DNA of 64,000 nt. Source: Streptomyces rubrogriseus (GTDB lineage: Bacteria; Actinomycetota; Actinomycetes; Streptomycetales; Streptomycetaceae). The position numbers and the translations under genes are program-made. This document shows, piece after piece, positions 55,943-64,000 of the stretch. The DNA lies in NCBI RefSeq assembly GCF_027947575.1, contig NZ_CP116256.1:3596001-3660000 (forward strand), in the 5' to 3' direction. Each line of letters begins with the position of its first letter. Position 1 is the first letter of the stretch. The notes below the pieces were generated by a model. That model was not told the origin of the DNA, made no database searches, and worked only from the letters and a program-made list of their open reading frames with translations.

Positions 55943-58222
55943 TCAGCCCCGCGGCGTGGTGAAGCGTTCCCACACCCGGTGCGAGCCCATCAGCTCGGTC
56001 ACCTGTTCCAGGGCGGCGGTGCCGGAGTCGGCGACGATCACACCCGGAGCGTCGGCCGGGACACCCGACGCCTCCAACGCCGGCGTGCCACCGGCCCAGA
56101 CGCCGATCGCCTTGCCGTGCCGGAACGCCTCCGACAGCAACAGGCTCACCCGCGGGTCGACCGTCCCCGGCCCGGCAGGCGCCGGCCCGGCCTTGTAGTC
56201 GCGCGGCGTGTACGCGTCGCCGCCCATGTCGGGCGTCCCCGCGATCAGCACCGCGTCGAACTCGACCGACCGCGCGGTGACATAGCTGCGCTGCACGGTC
56301 AGCGCGGCGTCGCCGGAGCCGAGGGTGCCGCCGGTCGGCGCCACGATCAGCGGCACCATCCCGGCGTTCAGCACCGCCTCCCGTACCGCGCCCACGCCCT
56401 CCAGGTCCGCCCCGCCGGTCACGATGCCGACGACCCTGCCGTCCAGCGGCCAGGTGCCGCCCACCTGGGACAGCGCCGGGCTGGGCTCGACCTCGGCCAG
56501 CGGCACCGTCGGTTCCGGGGCGGGCAGGCCGAGGCCCTCGGCGACGCCCGCGCACAGCTCGGGGTCGATGTTGGCCAGGACCTGGAGCGTCCGCTCCCGG
56601 ATCGCCTGCTCGTAGCACTTGCCCAGCTCGAAGGTGTAGGCGCCGATGATGTGCTCGCGCTCCACCGGGCTCATGCTCAGCCAGAACCGGCGCGGCTGGC
56701 TGAAGTGGTCCGCGAACGACTCGGGGGCCTCGCGGACCTTGCGCCCCTCCGGCACCCGCACCGGAGCCTCGACGAACGCGTTCGTGTCCGCGCCCGCGGT
56801 GAACGGGCAGCCGCCGTCCAGGGAGTTGGGCCGGTAGGGAGCCACGCCCCGGTGCACGGCGCTCTGGTGCATGCCGTCGCGCAGCATGTCGTTGACCGGC
56901 GCCTGCGGCCGGTTGATCGGCAGCTGCGGGAAGTTGGGGCCGCCCAGCCGCGTGATCTGCGTGTCCAGGTACGAGAACAGCCGTCCCGCGAGCAGCGGGT
57001 CGTCGGTGACGTCGATACCGGGCACCAGGTGGCCGACGTGGAAGGCGACCTGCTCGGTCTCGGCGAAGAAGTTGGACGGGTTGCGGTTCAGGGTCAGCAG
57101 CCCGACCGGCTGCACCGGCGCCAGCTCCTCCGGCACGAAGTTGGTCGGGTCCAGCAGGTCGATGCCCTCGAAGGTCTGCTCCGGGTTGTCCGGGAAGGTC
57201 TGGATGCCCAGCTCCCACTGCGGGTACGCGCCCGCCTCGATGGCGTCCGCGAGGTCCCGGCGGTGGAAGTCCGGGTCGACGCCGTTGATCAGCTGCGCCT
57301 CGTCCCAGACCAGCGAGTGCACGCCCAGCTTCGGCTTCCAGTGGAACTTCACCAGCGTCGTGGCGCCCTCCGCGTTCACCAGCCGGAAGGTGTGGACGCC
57401 GAAGCCCTCCATCATCCGGAACGAGCGCGGGATGCCCCGGTCGCCCATGAAGAAGATGGTGTGGTTCGTCGCCTCGGTGTGCAGCGAGACGAAGTCCCAG
57501 AAGGTGTCGTGGGCGCTCTGCGCCTGCGGGATCTCCCGGTCCGGGTGCGGCTTCGCCGCGTGCACCACGTCGGGGAACTTGATGGCGTCCTGGATGAAGA
57601 AGACCGGGATGTTGTTGCCGACCAGGTCGAAGACGCCCTCACTGGTGTAGAACTTCGTCGCGAACCCGCGGGTGTCCCGCACGGTGTCCGACGAACCGCG
57701 CGAGCCGACCACCGTGGAGAACCGGGTGAACACCGGCGTCTCCACGTCCGCGGCCAGGAACCCGGCCTTGGTCACCGAGGCCGCCGTGCCGTAGCTCTGG
57801 AACACCCCGTGCGCGCCCGCGCCCCGCGCGTGGACCACGCGCTCCGGGATGCGCTCGTGGTCGAAGTGCATGACCTTCTCGCGCAGGTGGTGGTCCTGGA
57901 GCAGCACGGGACCGCGCGGCCCGGCCTTCAGCGAGTGGTCGGTGTCGTACAGCCGGGTCCCCTGGGCGTTCGTCAGGTAACTGCCGGACTGCGCCACCCG
58001 GGCCTGGTCGGCACCCGTGGGCTGACCGGTCGGGGACACGGTGTCCGGGCCGGTCTGGTCCGGCTTCGGGGGCAGCGGCTCGCGGGGCTCGGTGGGCTCG
58101 GCGACGGAGGGCGACTCGGGGCCGGGCCTGCCGGGGATCCCGTCCGGCGGCCCGCCGGCCTCGCCGTGCAGGCCCTCGGTCACCTTGCGGGCTACTCGCT
58201 TGAGGGGGTTGGCCTCGCTCAT
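55943..58222 (-). CDS. katE: Large-subunit monofunctional catalase (KatE/HPII type)
   Basis: This 759-aa haem catalase decomposes hydrogen peroxide. The length and C-terminal DJ-1/PfpI-like domain (about 595-755) mark the large-subunit clade of E. coli HPII. Active-site residues align with a constant offset of three: His131 in VVHARGAGAHG, Asn204 in VGNNIPVFFIQD and the haem ligand Tyr418 in LFSYLDTQITRLGGPNF. The first 75 residues are a disordered Pro-rich extension. GGAGAAAGGCCG precedes the ATG. It is monocistronic and probably stationary-phase or stress regulated. Confidence 0.93.
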   Translation of the reverse strand: MSEANPLKRVARKVTEGLHGEAGGPPDGIPGRPGPESPSVAEPTEPREPLPPKPDQTGPDTVSPTGQPTGADQARVAQSGSYLTNAQGTRLYDTDHSLKAGPRGPVLLQDHHLREKVMHFDHERIPERVVHARGAGAHGVFQSYGTAASVTKAGFLAADVETPVFTRFSTVVGSRGSSDTVRDTRGFATKFYTSEGVFDLVGNNIPVFFIQDAIKFPDVVHAAKPHPDREIPQAQSAHDTFWDFVSLHTEATNHTIFFMGDRGIPRSFRMMEGFGVHTFRLVNAEGATTLVKFHWKPKLGVHSLVWDEAQLINGVDPDFHRRDLADAIEAGAYPQWELGIQTFPDNPEQTFEGIDLLDPTNFVPEELAPVQPVGLLTLNRNPSNFFAETEQVAFHVGHLVPGIDVTDDPLLAGRLFSYLDTQITRLGGPNFPQLPINRPQAPVNDMLRDGMHQSAVHRGVAPYRPNSLDGGCPFTAGADTNAFVEAPVRVPEGRKVREAPESFADHFSQPRRFWLSMSPVEREHIIGAYTFELGKCYEQAIRERTLQVLANIDPELCAGVAEGLGLPAPEPTVPLAEVEPSPALSQVGGTWPLDGRVVGIVTGGADLEGVGAVREAVLNAGMVPLIVAPTGGTLGSGDAALTVQRSYVTARSVEFDAVLIAGTPDMGGDAYTPRDYKAGPAPAGPGTVDPRVSLLLSEAFRHGKAIGVWAGGTPALEASGVPADAPGVIVADSGTAALEQVTELMGSHRVWERFTTPRG

Positions 58223-58357
58223 CGGCCTTTCTCCGTTTCTGGGCGGGCCGCTGCACGCGCCCGGTCGTGTTCGAGTACCGACTGCCGTGGTGGGCCGTGA
58301 CCGCGTACCCAGCCTTCGGGACTCGAGGCATGGGCGCGGGAAACGGAGGGGGTTGGC

Positions 58358-58579
58358 TCAGGTGACGATCTGTCCGTCGTGGATGCCACCCCGGCAGAAC
58401 GCCGTGAGGGCCCCGGCCCCGTCCGCGGTGACGACGATCCCCCCGCCGCCCTGGAGGCACTCGGTCGCCGTCACGTCGCTCGCCACGCTCGGCGCGCGCG
58501 GCGCCGAGGCCTCCGCTCCGGTGGCGCCCAGGACCGACAGGGCCAGGGCCGCGACGACGGTGCACGACGACTTGCGCAT
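58358..58579 (-). CDS. Small secreted protein with two cysteines
   Basis: This 73-aa protein has a signal peptide (about 1-24, ending AEASA) and a mature part of about 49 residues. Cys41 and Cys62 (ECLQGGGG, AFCRGG) could form one disulphide. The mature part is Gly/Ala/Thr-rich. GAAGGAGCC lies upstream of the ATG at 58579. No family is recognised; small secreted proteins of this type are common in streptomycetes. Confidence 0.7.
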   Translation of the reverse strand: MRKSSCTVVAALALSVLGATGAEASAPRAPSVASDVTATECLQGGGGIVVTADGAGALTAFCRGGIHDGQIVT

Positions 58580-58725
58580 GGGGACGGCTCCTTCTCACCG
58601 GTGCCGTCCCAGCGTCACCGGCCCGGCCGTCGCACGCCACCGGGGGAGCGCGCACGGGGGAGCGCGCACGGCGAAGGGCCCCGGCCGCCGCCGCGGACCG
58701 GAGCCCTGCAAGCACCTGACGGGCC

Positions 58726-60621
58726 CTAACCCTCCCGGTGCGTCACCGCCACCGGCTCGAACGACACCCTGGTGCGGGCGCCGTCGGCCGTCCAGACGAC
58801 CTCCACGCCGTCCTCACCGGGCACCACCTCGGCGACGGCCCCGTCGGCCGGGACGCCCACCTGCGCACCGGTCAGGGCGGCCAGGGAAACGTGCACCGAG
58901 GTGCCGCCCGCCGGAGCGGACAGCCGGGGCAGCTCCGCCCACGGCACGTACGCCGTGCCCTGCGGGGCGCGCACGGTCTCCGCCTCGGGCTCCCAGCCGC
59001 GCAGCCCGTGCAGCGTGGAGGTCAGCGGCTCCTCGGGACCGGTGGCCCACCCGGTGTGGGTGACCCGGGCCCCGGCCGGCGCCCCGACCACCCGGTGCAC
59101 CCGCAGTTCGTACGGCCCCCGGGCCACCGTGACGCTCTCCACCCGCAGCCCCGGCACCATCGGCGGCCCGGACACGAAGACGGGCCGGTGCCAGGACGCC
59201 GCCCAGCCCCAGCCGTCGCCGCCTCCCGCCCCCAGCGGATGGACGCGGCGCCGCACACTCGGCCGGCCGTTCACCTCGACCGACAGGTGGTTGTCCGCGA
59301 CGTTCTCCCGCGCCGTGGGACCCGTCCGGGTCGAGTAGGCCTGCCGGCCGTAGTACGGGTCGTCCTCGGCCGCCGACTCGCCCTCGTGCGGGCGGACGTG
59401 GTCGCTGCCGTGGTTGTGCAGCCGTACGATCCCGTCGGCGCGGGTCGACTGCACCAGCAGTCCCGGCGCGGACAGGGCCAGCACGCGGTCGGCCTCCTCC
59501 ACCGGCGCGGGCTCCTCCGGCGCCGTCCACAGCGGGTGGTCCGCGGGAGCGAGCAGCGAGACGAACGCCTTCGACGCCCAGTACGGGGAGGCCGGACCCG
59601 AGTACGGTTGCAGGGTCGCCTCGTGCGGGCCGTACCAGCCGAGGCTCAGCAACCCCTCGTCGGTCAGCGCCCCGTGGTCCACGAAGTACCGCAGGCTGCC
59701 GCTGGCCAGCCGCCGCGAGGCACCCGGCGTCAGCGGGGTGTGCCCGGTCAGCGCGCCCAGGCCGACGGCCGCCGACGCGGCGAAACGGTAGGTGAGCGAG
59801 CGCCCGAAGTGCAGCGGCGCCCCGTCGGAGCCGAACATCAGGGCGAAGCCGTCCAGGTGGGTGCGCAACCGGTCCCCGTAGCGGGCGAGCGCGTCCGTGT
59901 CGCCGCCGAGGTGGGCGTCGAGCACCGGGTAGAGGTGCAGCGCCCAGCCGTTGTAGTGGTCGAAGGCGCGTCCGTCGCCGTCGGCGTACCAGCCCTCGCC
60001 CCGGTACCAGCCCTCCATCAGCTCCAGCGCCCGGTGCCGCGCGGCGGCCGTCTCGGCGTCGCCGCGGCCGACCGACTCCAGGAACCCCGCGACGGTGTAC
60101 GGGAACAGGTACCAGTTGTTGGGCGCCGGGACGTGCCGCAGCGCCCCGCGCAGCCACTCCTCCACCCGGTCCTGGACGCCGGAGTCGAGGTGCTTCCACA
60201 GCCACGGCGCGGTCAGCCGCAGCCCGAGCGCCACCGAGGCGGACTCGACCATGGGCTGGCCCTGCACGTCGTGGTCGAGGATCAGCGGCCACGACTCGGC
60301 GTCGTCGCGGCCGGGAGTGCGGGTGCCCGAGGCGAGGCCCTCGGCGTAGCGGTCCAGCCAGCCGTGCGGGTCCGCGCCGTCCGCCCCCGCGACGCGGAAG
60401 CCCGCCGCGAGGAAGGTCCGCGCGAAGCCCTCCAGGCCGTCGGAGCGCACCCCCGAGCGCGAGGGCCGACCCGGCAGGTCGAGCAGGGCGCGGCCTGGGG
60501 TGCTCCAGCGCCACGCGGCCCACAGCAGCCCGTCCGCGACGGCCTCCCAGTGGGCCCGGGTGTAACCGGTGTACGGGCTCGACGCACGGTCCTCGGTGGG
60601 CAGTTCGAACGGGATGCTCAT
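58726..60621 (-). CDS. DUF2264 family protein, probable glycan-acting enzyme
   Basis: This 631-aa soluble protein has the DUF2264 layout: an alpha/alpha toroid-like N-terminal half (LILDHDVQGQPMVESASVAL, NNWYLFPYTVAGFLESVGRG, DHYNGWALHLYPVLDAHL) and a beta-rich C-terminal half with conserved His residues (RLHNHGSDHVRPHEG). Relatives include proteins now linked to a beta-glucuronidase family (GH154, from memory) and heparinase-like folds. No signal peptide is seen, so it would act on imported oligosaccharides. The ATG overlaps the dehydrogenase stop by 4 nt, making it the last gene of the sugar-import operon. Confidence 0.78.
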   Translation of the reverse strand: MSIPFELPTEDRASSPYTGYTRAHWEAVADGLLWAAWRWSTPGRALLDLPGRPSRSGVRSDGLEGFARTFLAAGFRVAGADGADPHGWLDRYAEGLASGTRTPGRDDAESWPLILDHDVQGQPMVESASVALGLRLTAPWLWKHLDSGVQDRVEEWLRGALRHVPAPNNWYLFPYTVAGFLESVGRGDAETAAARHRALELMEGWYRGEGWYADGDGRAFDHYNGWALHLYPVLDAHLGGDTDALARYGDRLRTHLDGFALMFGSDGAPLHFGRSLTYRFAASAAVGLGALTGHTPLTPGASRRLASGSLRYFVDHGALTDEGLLSLGWYGPHEATLQPYSGPASPYWASKAFVSLLAPADHPLWTAPEEPAPVEEADRVLALSAPGLLVQSTRADGIVRLHNHGSDHVRPHEGESAAEDDPYYGRQAYSTRTGPTARENVADNHLSVEVNGRPSVRRRVHPLGAGGGDGWGWAASWHRPVFVSGPPMVPGLRVESVTVARGPYELRVHRVVGAPAGARVTHTGWATGPEEPLTSTLHGLRGWEPEAETVRAPQGTAYVPWAELPRLSAPAGGTSVHVSLAALTGAQVGVPADGAVAEVVPGEDGVEVVWTADGARTRVSFEPVAVTHREG

Positions 60622-61649
60622 GCCAGGAACGCCAGCCTTTCGCGTCGTACGGGGTGGAGGAAGCCGGTGCCGGACGCCCAGCGGGTCGTCTCGGCGAGGG
60701 CGAGATCGGCGAGACGGCGCCACTCGTTGCCCTCCGAACCGGCGAGGTGCGGGGTGATCAGGGCGTGCTCGCAGTCCCACAGCGGGTGCTCCGGCGGCAG
60801 CGCCTCCGGGTCGGTGACGTCCAGGACGGCCCGGATGCGGCCCGCCAGCACGGCGTCGGTGAGCGCGTCCTGGTCGATCACCGCGCCCCGCGAGGTGTTG
60901 ATCAGCACCGCGTCGGCCGGCATCGCCTCGATCAGCGGACGGCTCACCAGACCGCGGGTGGTGGGCAGCAGCGGGGTGTGCACGCTGACGGTGTCGCAGC
61001 GCGCGAACAGCTCCCGCAGCCCCACGTTCCCGACGCCCAGCTCGGCGGCCTCCGCGTCACTCACGTACGGGTCGTGCAGCAGGACCTCGACGTCGTGCGG
61101 CCGCAGCAGCTCCACGACCCGGCGCCCGATCAGCGAGGCGGACAGGATGCCCACCGTCCGCCGGTAGTTGCCGACGCCCCGCGAGGTGCGCAGCCAGTTC
61201 CCGCGCACCCGGGAGGCCCGGTAGTCGCGGGCCCGCTCCAGGACCCGCTTGCCGCTCAGCAGGATCATGCCGAGGGTGTACTCGGCCACCGGCAGCGCGT
61301 TGGCGGCGGCGGCCGAGGAGACCTCGACGCCCCGCTCCCAGCACGCGTCGGTGACATGCCCGCGGACACTGCCCGCCGTGTGCACCACGGCCCGCAGCCG
61401 GGGCGCCGACCGCAGCACCTCCGCGTCCAGCGGCGGACAGCCCCACCCGGTGATCAGCAGCTCCACGTCCGCCAGTACGGATCTCGCCCGCGCCGTGGAC
61501 AGGTCGTCGAGCACCGGGAACGGCGCGAGGTCGCAGACCCGGCGGAAGGCCGCGAGGGACTGGGGGTCCAGGACGGCCGAGGCGGCGTCCGGGGACATGG
61601 CCACGGCGGCACGGGGCCGGTGGCCGGGTCCGGGGGCGTGCACGGTCAC
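60618..61649 (-). CDS. D-2-hydroxyacid dehydrogenase family oxidoreductase
   Basis: This 343-aa protein is an NAD-dependent 2-hydroxyacid dehydrogenase: the N-terminal substrate part, then TVGILSASLIGRRVVELL in place of the usual GxGxxG turn. DTVSVHTPLLPTTRGLVSR, VLINTSRGAVIDQDALTDAV (catalytic Arg) and HALITPHLAGSEGNEWRR (catalytic His) follow. The Gly-poor nucleotide loop (SASLIG) is unusual and may change cofactor use. The GTG start at 61649 overlaps the permease stop and has GGAG 7 nt upstream. In this operon it may act on a sugar acid released from the imported glycan. Confidence 0.83.
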   Translation of the reverse strand: MTVHAPGPGHRPRAAVAMSPDAASAVLDPQSLAAFRRVCDLAPFPVLDDLSTARARSVLADVELLITGWGCPPLDAEVLRSAPRLRAVVHTAGSVRGHVTDACWERGVEVSSAAAANALPVAEYTLGMILLSGKRVLERARDYRASRVRGNWLRTSRGVGNYRRTVGILSASLIGRRVVELLRPHDVEVLLHDPYVSDAEAAELGVGNVGLRELFARCDTVSVHTPLLPTTRGLVSRPLIEAMPADAVLINTSRGAVIDQDALTDAVLAGRIRAVLDVTDPEALPPEHPLWDCEHALITPHLAGSEGNEWRRLADLALAETTRWASGTGFLHPVRRERLAFLA

Positions 61650-62509
61650 TTGACGGCTCCGGCGGTCAGGCCGCTGCGCCAGAATCGCTGGAGCAGCACG
61701 AAGGCGAGGATGAGCGGCAGTACGGCGAGCAGCGAGCCCATGATCACCACGGGGTAGTACTCGGGCGACACGGACGCCGAGCTGTTCCACTGGTACAGGC
61801 CGAGACTGACGGGATACAGGTCCTGGTCGGACAGCATCACCATGGGCAGGAAGAAGTTGTTCCAGATGGCGGTGAGCTGGAAGAGGAACACGGTGATCAG
61901 ACCGGGCCCGAGCATCCTGAGCGCCACCCGGGCGTACGTGGTCAGCTCCCCGGCCCCGTCCACGCGCGCCGCCTCCAGCACCTCGTCGGGCACGTAGCCG
62001 CGCGCGAAGATCCGGCCGAGGTAGACGCCGAACGGATTGAACAGCACCGGGATGAAGACCGCCCAGAAGGTGTTGACCAGGCCGGCCTCGGAGGCCATCA
62101 GGTACAGCGGCAGCGCCAGCACGGTCTGCGGCACCATCACCGCCGCGAGGACCAGGCCGAACAGCTTCTCCTTGTGCCGGAAGCGGTACTTGTCGAAGGC
62201 GTAGCCGCAGGCCACGCTCACCAGCGCGCCGACCGCGGCGCCGATCACCGCGTACAGCAGGCTGTTGACGTACCAGCGGCCGTACAGCCCGCCGTCCATG
62301 GCGAAGACGTCCTTGAGGTTCTGCACGAGGGAGAAGTCGCTCAGGGACAGCAGGTCGCTGCTGAACAGCGCGTCGCGGTTCTTGGTCGAGGCCAGCACCA
62401 GCCACAGCACCGGCAGCAGGGTGTAGAGGACGGAGACGGCGACGACCACGTTGACGGTGGCACGGCCCAGCAGCTTCGGGCGGAGCAGGGAGCTGTCGGT
62501 GGCGCTCAT
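61646..62509 (-). CDS. Carbohydrate ABC transporter permease (MalG/AraQ type)
   Basis: This 287-aa permease has six membrane helices and the cytoplasmic EAA loop, DEVLEAARVDGAGELTTYARV, which contacts the ATPase. It pairs with the permease encoded just upstream. GAGGAGGCCCG precedes the ATG at 62509, which overlaps the preceding stop (ATGA). The operon carries no ATPase in view, as usual for streptomycete CUT1 sugar importers, which share MsiK encoded elsewhere. Confidence 0.9.
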   Translation of the reverse strand: MSATDSSLLRPKLLGRATVNVVVAVSVLYTLLPVLWLVLASTKNRDALFSSDLLSLSDFSLVQNLKDVFAMDGGLYGRWYVNSLLYAVIGAAVGALVSVACGYAFDKYRFRHKEKLFGLVLAAVMVPQTVLALPLYLMASEAGLVNTFWAVFIPVLFNPFGVYLGRIFARGYVPDEVLEAARVDGAGELTTYARVALRMLGPGLITVFLFQLTAIWNNFFLPMVMLSDQDLYPVSLGLYQWNSSASVSPEYYPVVIMGSLLAVLPLILAFVLLQRFWRSGLTAGAVK

Positions 62510-63492
62510 CGGGCCTCCTCGGAGTCGGCGCGGCTGGTGAAGCGGGTGACGCCGTAGGACAGGGCGATGGTGCACACCAGCAGGACCACCGAGGCGGCCG
62601 CCGCGAGGCTGTAGTTGTTGCGGGTGAAGGCCGCGTCGTAGATGTACATGCTGGGCGAGAAGCGCGAGTTGATCATCGGGGAGGACTGGCTGAGCAGCAT
62701 CGGCTCGGTGAACAGCTGGAGCGCCCAGATCAGAGTGAAGATCGAGACCATCACGATGGAGGCGCGTACCAGCGGCGTCTTGACCTGGAGCGCCGTGCGC
62801 ACCGGTCCGGCGCCGTCGACGACGGACGCCTCGATCACCTCGCGCGGCACGGCCTGGAGGGCGGCGTAGAAGACCACCATGTTGTAGCCGAGGTTGCTCC
62901 ACAGGGCGATGTTCACGATGGACGGGACCACGGTGTGCACGCCCAGGAAGTCGATCGTGATGTCGCCCTTGGCGAACAGTTCGATCACCGGGCTGATGCC
63001 GGGCGTGTACAGGTAGAGCCAGATCAGTGCCGCGATGATGCCGGGCACCGCGTGCGGCAGGAACAGGCCGAGTTGGGCGAGGCCGCGCAGCCGGACCACG
63101 CCCGAGTCGAGGAGCAGGGCGAGGACGAGCGCGCCCAGGACCATCAGGGGGATGTAGATCAGGCAGTACAGGGCGACCGTGCCGAGCCCGCCGAGGAAGG
63201 TGGGGTCGGTGAGCACGGCCGCGTACGAGCGCAGCCCGACGAAGACCTGGCGCTCCGGACCGAAGCCGAGACCGGGCTGGTCGTCGCTGAAGAAGCTGAG
63301 GTAGACGGCGGTGCCGACGGGGATCAGGAAGACGGTGACCAGCAGGGCGAAGAACGGCGTCATGAGGACGCCGGCTGCGGTCAGTTGACGGCGCTTGGCC
63401 GCTCTGCGGGCACGCGGGCCCGAGTCGGAGGGTGCCGGGGAGGCGGCGCGGGCGGCGCCGGCCGGCACCCGTGCGCGGGTGGTGGTGGTCAT
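62506..63492 (-). CDS. Carbohydrate ABC transporter permease (MalF/UgpA type)
   Basis: This 328-aa permease has a polar N-terminus (1-37), six membrane helices and the EAA loop PREVIEASVVDGAGPVRTALQ. FLIPVGTAVYLSFFSDDQPG in the first external loop and the late MINSRFSPSMYIYDAAF are typical of CUT1 transporters. I chose the ATG at 63492; GAAAGG and AGGTGA lie upstream. It sits 26 nt after the solute-binding protein gene. Confidence 0.9.
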   Translation of the reverse strand: MTTTTRARVPAGAARAASPAPSDSGPRARRAAKRRQLTAAGVLMTPFFALLVTVFLIPVGTAVYLSFFSDDQPGLGFGPERQVFVGLRSYAAVLTDPTFLGGLGTVALYCLIYIPLMVLGALVLALLLDSGVVRLRGLAQLGLFLPHAVPGIIAALIWLYLYTPGISPVIELFAKGDITIDFLGVHTVVPSIVNIALWSNLGYNMVVFYAALQAVPREVIEASVVDGAGPVRTALQVKTPLVRASIVMVSIFTLIWALQLFTEPMLLSQSSPMINSRFSPSMYIYDAAFTRNNYSLAAAASVVLLVCTIALSYGVTRFTSRADSEEAR

Positions 63493-63518
63493 GGGTGTGT
63501 CACCTGCCTTTCGTCGGC

Positions 63519-64000
63519 TCAGGTGCTGTGCTGGGTGGTGGACAGGCCCAGGGCCTTGAGGTCGGGCATGGTGCCCTCCTGCGCGGTGCGCAGCGACTCG
63601 ACGAGGCTGCCCTGTCCGCCGCCGACCCGGGCGAAGGAGTCCTGCATGACCTTCTGGGTGGCGCTCATCCGCGGGCCCCAGAGCCACTGGTCGCCGATCT
63701 TCTCGGCCTCCTGCTCGAACAGGGTGTAGATGTCCTGACCGCCGTAGTACGAGCGGTCGAAGGCCTCGCGGCCCACCGCGACCAGGCCGGGGGCGGCCGG
63801 GTACTGGCTGCTGGTGCCGCTGGAGAGCCGGGCGCGCAGGGAGTCGGGGTGGGAGACCTGCCACTCGATGAACTCCATGGCGGCCTCCGGGTGCTTGCTG
63901 TCCTGGGTGATCGCGAAGGTCGAGCCGCCGTGCGTGCCGGTCGAGGGGCTGCCGGTGTCCCACTGCGGCAGCGGCGCGATCCGCCACTGGCCCTTCTGCC
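63519..64000 (-). CDS. Extracellular sugar-binding protein, C-terminal part (cut by window edge)
   Basis: The visible 160 residues are the end of a CUT1-family solute-binding protein: WRIAPLPQWDTGSPSTGTHG, STFAITQDSKHPEAAMEFIE and a C-terminus with NVPAxxP-like YPAAPGLVAVGR. It would be a lipoprotein that binds the imported sugar. The 5' part lies beyond the right edge. As first gene of the operon it should lie next to the promoter, which is not visible. Confidence 0.85.
   Translation of the reverse strand, partial: QKGQWRIAPLPQWDTGSPSTGTHGGSTFAITQDSKHPEAAMEFIEWQVSHPDSLRARLSSGTSSQYPAAPGLVAVGREAFDRSYYGGQDIYTLFEQEAEKIGDQWLWGPRMSATQKVMQDSFARVGGGQGSLVESLRTAQEGTMPDLKALGLSTTQHST

Noticed and set aside
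53254..55962. Plus-strand frame of 902 residues over the AGPS-like and kinase genes
   Set aside because: It is the +1 shadow of both genes, dominated by Arg/Pro/Gly, while the real frames carry clear motifs.
58358..58579. RiPP precursor or lantibiotic
   Set aside because: It has a normal signal peptide, only two cysteines and no modification enzyme nearby; a small secreted protein is simpler.

Overview
The window is a GC-rich actinobacterial chromosome segment and is almost certainly from a Streptomyces. Codon third positions are strongly G/C and genes are tightly packed. GTG starts and 4-nt ATGA/GTGA overlaps are common. Several streptomycete hallmark families occur: DUF397 with a DUF5753 regulator, a DUF574-type methyltransferase, DUF5133, SpoIIE-type phosphatases, secreted polymer hydrolases and a TgmA/TgmB pair. 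No rRNA, tRNA, CRISPR array or transposase was seen.

Layout. 1-9.5 kb: a partial PP2C phosphatase, a secreted GH64 beta-1,3-glucanase with a palindromic operator, a Gfo/Idh/MocA oxidoreductase, a secreted polyester hydrolase/cutinase, a large LuxR-type regulator broken by two compensating frameshifts, and a PucR-type regulator. 9.8-14.8 kb: a five-gene branched-chain-amino-acid-type (Liv) ABC uptake operon ending in a hairpin. 14.9-18.5 kb: a methyltransferase, a 63-nt perfect palindrome, and an XRE/DUF5753-DUF397 module divergent from an anti-sigma-like ATPase, with a palindrome over its promoter. 18.6-24.5 kb: an ABC exporter, a TetR gene divergent from an NTF2-like/NmrA pair with duplicated operators, DUF5133, and a GlxA-type AraC regulator. 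24.6-26.4 kb: a compact graspetide (ATP-grasp RiPP) locus. 26.6-35.3 kb: a repeat-bearing membrane protein, a three-subunit molybdenum aldehyde oxidoreductase, an unrecognised 395-aa protein, an SDR and a YihY-type membrane protein.

35.4-41.3 kb: a four-gene roadblock/LC7-DUF4388 cluster without a GTPase, an FprA-type ferredoxin reductase behind an iron-box-like site, a DHA2-type MFS exporter, a 48-aa basic protein and CsbD. 41.4-49.4 kb: a secreted GH46 chitosanase and a secreted GH10-CBM2 xylanase flank two large SpoIIE-type phosphatases. 49.6-50.8 kb: an anti-sigma-like ATPase facing a STAS antagonist. 51.1-55.9 kb: glpD-tetR divergent from an alkyl-DHAP-synthase-like flavoprotein and a diacylglycerol kinase, an order shared with Mycobacterium. 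55.9-64 kb: a KatE-type catalase, a small secreted protein, and a sugar ABC importer operon (cut by the window edge) with a 2-hydroxyacid dehydrogenase and a DUF2264 hydrolase.

Themes. Extracellular polymer degradation (beta-glucan, polyester, chitosan, xylan, probably uronate glycans) is spread through the window, and three of these genes have recognisable operators of their own. Partner-switching signalling is dense, with three PP2C/SpoIIE phosphatases, two free anti-sigma-type ATPases, one fused ATPase domain and one STAS protein. Best candidates for less-described biology are the graspetide pair, the GTPase-less roadblock cluster, the conserved glycerolipid cluster, and the doubly frameshifted LuxR regulator with its Gly-Pro/Gly-Leu microsatellite.
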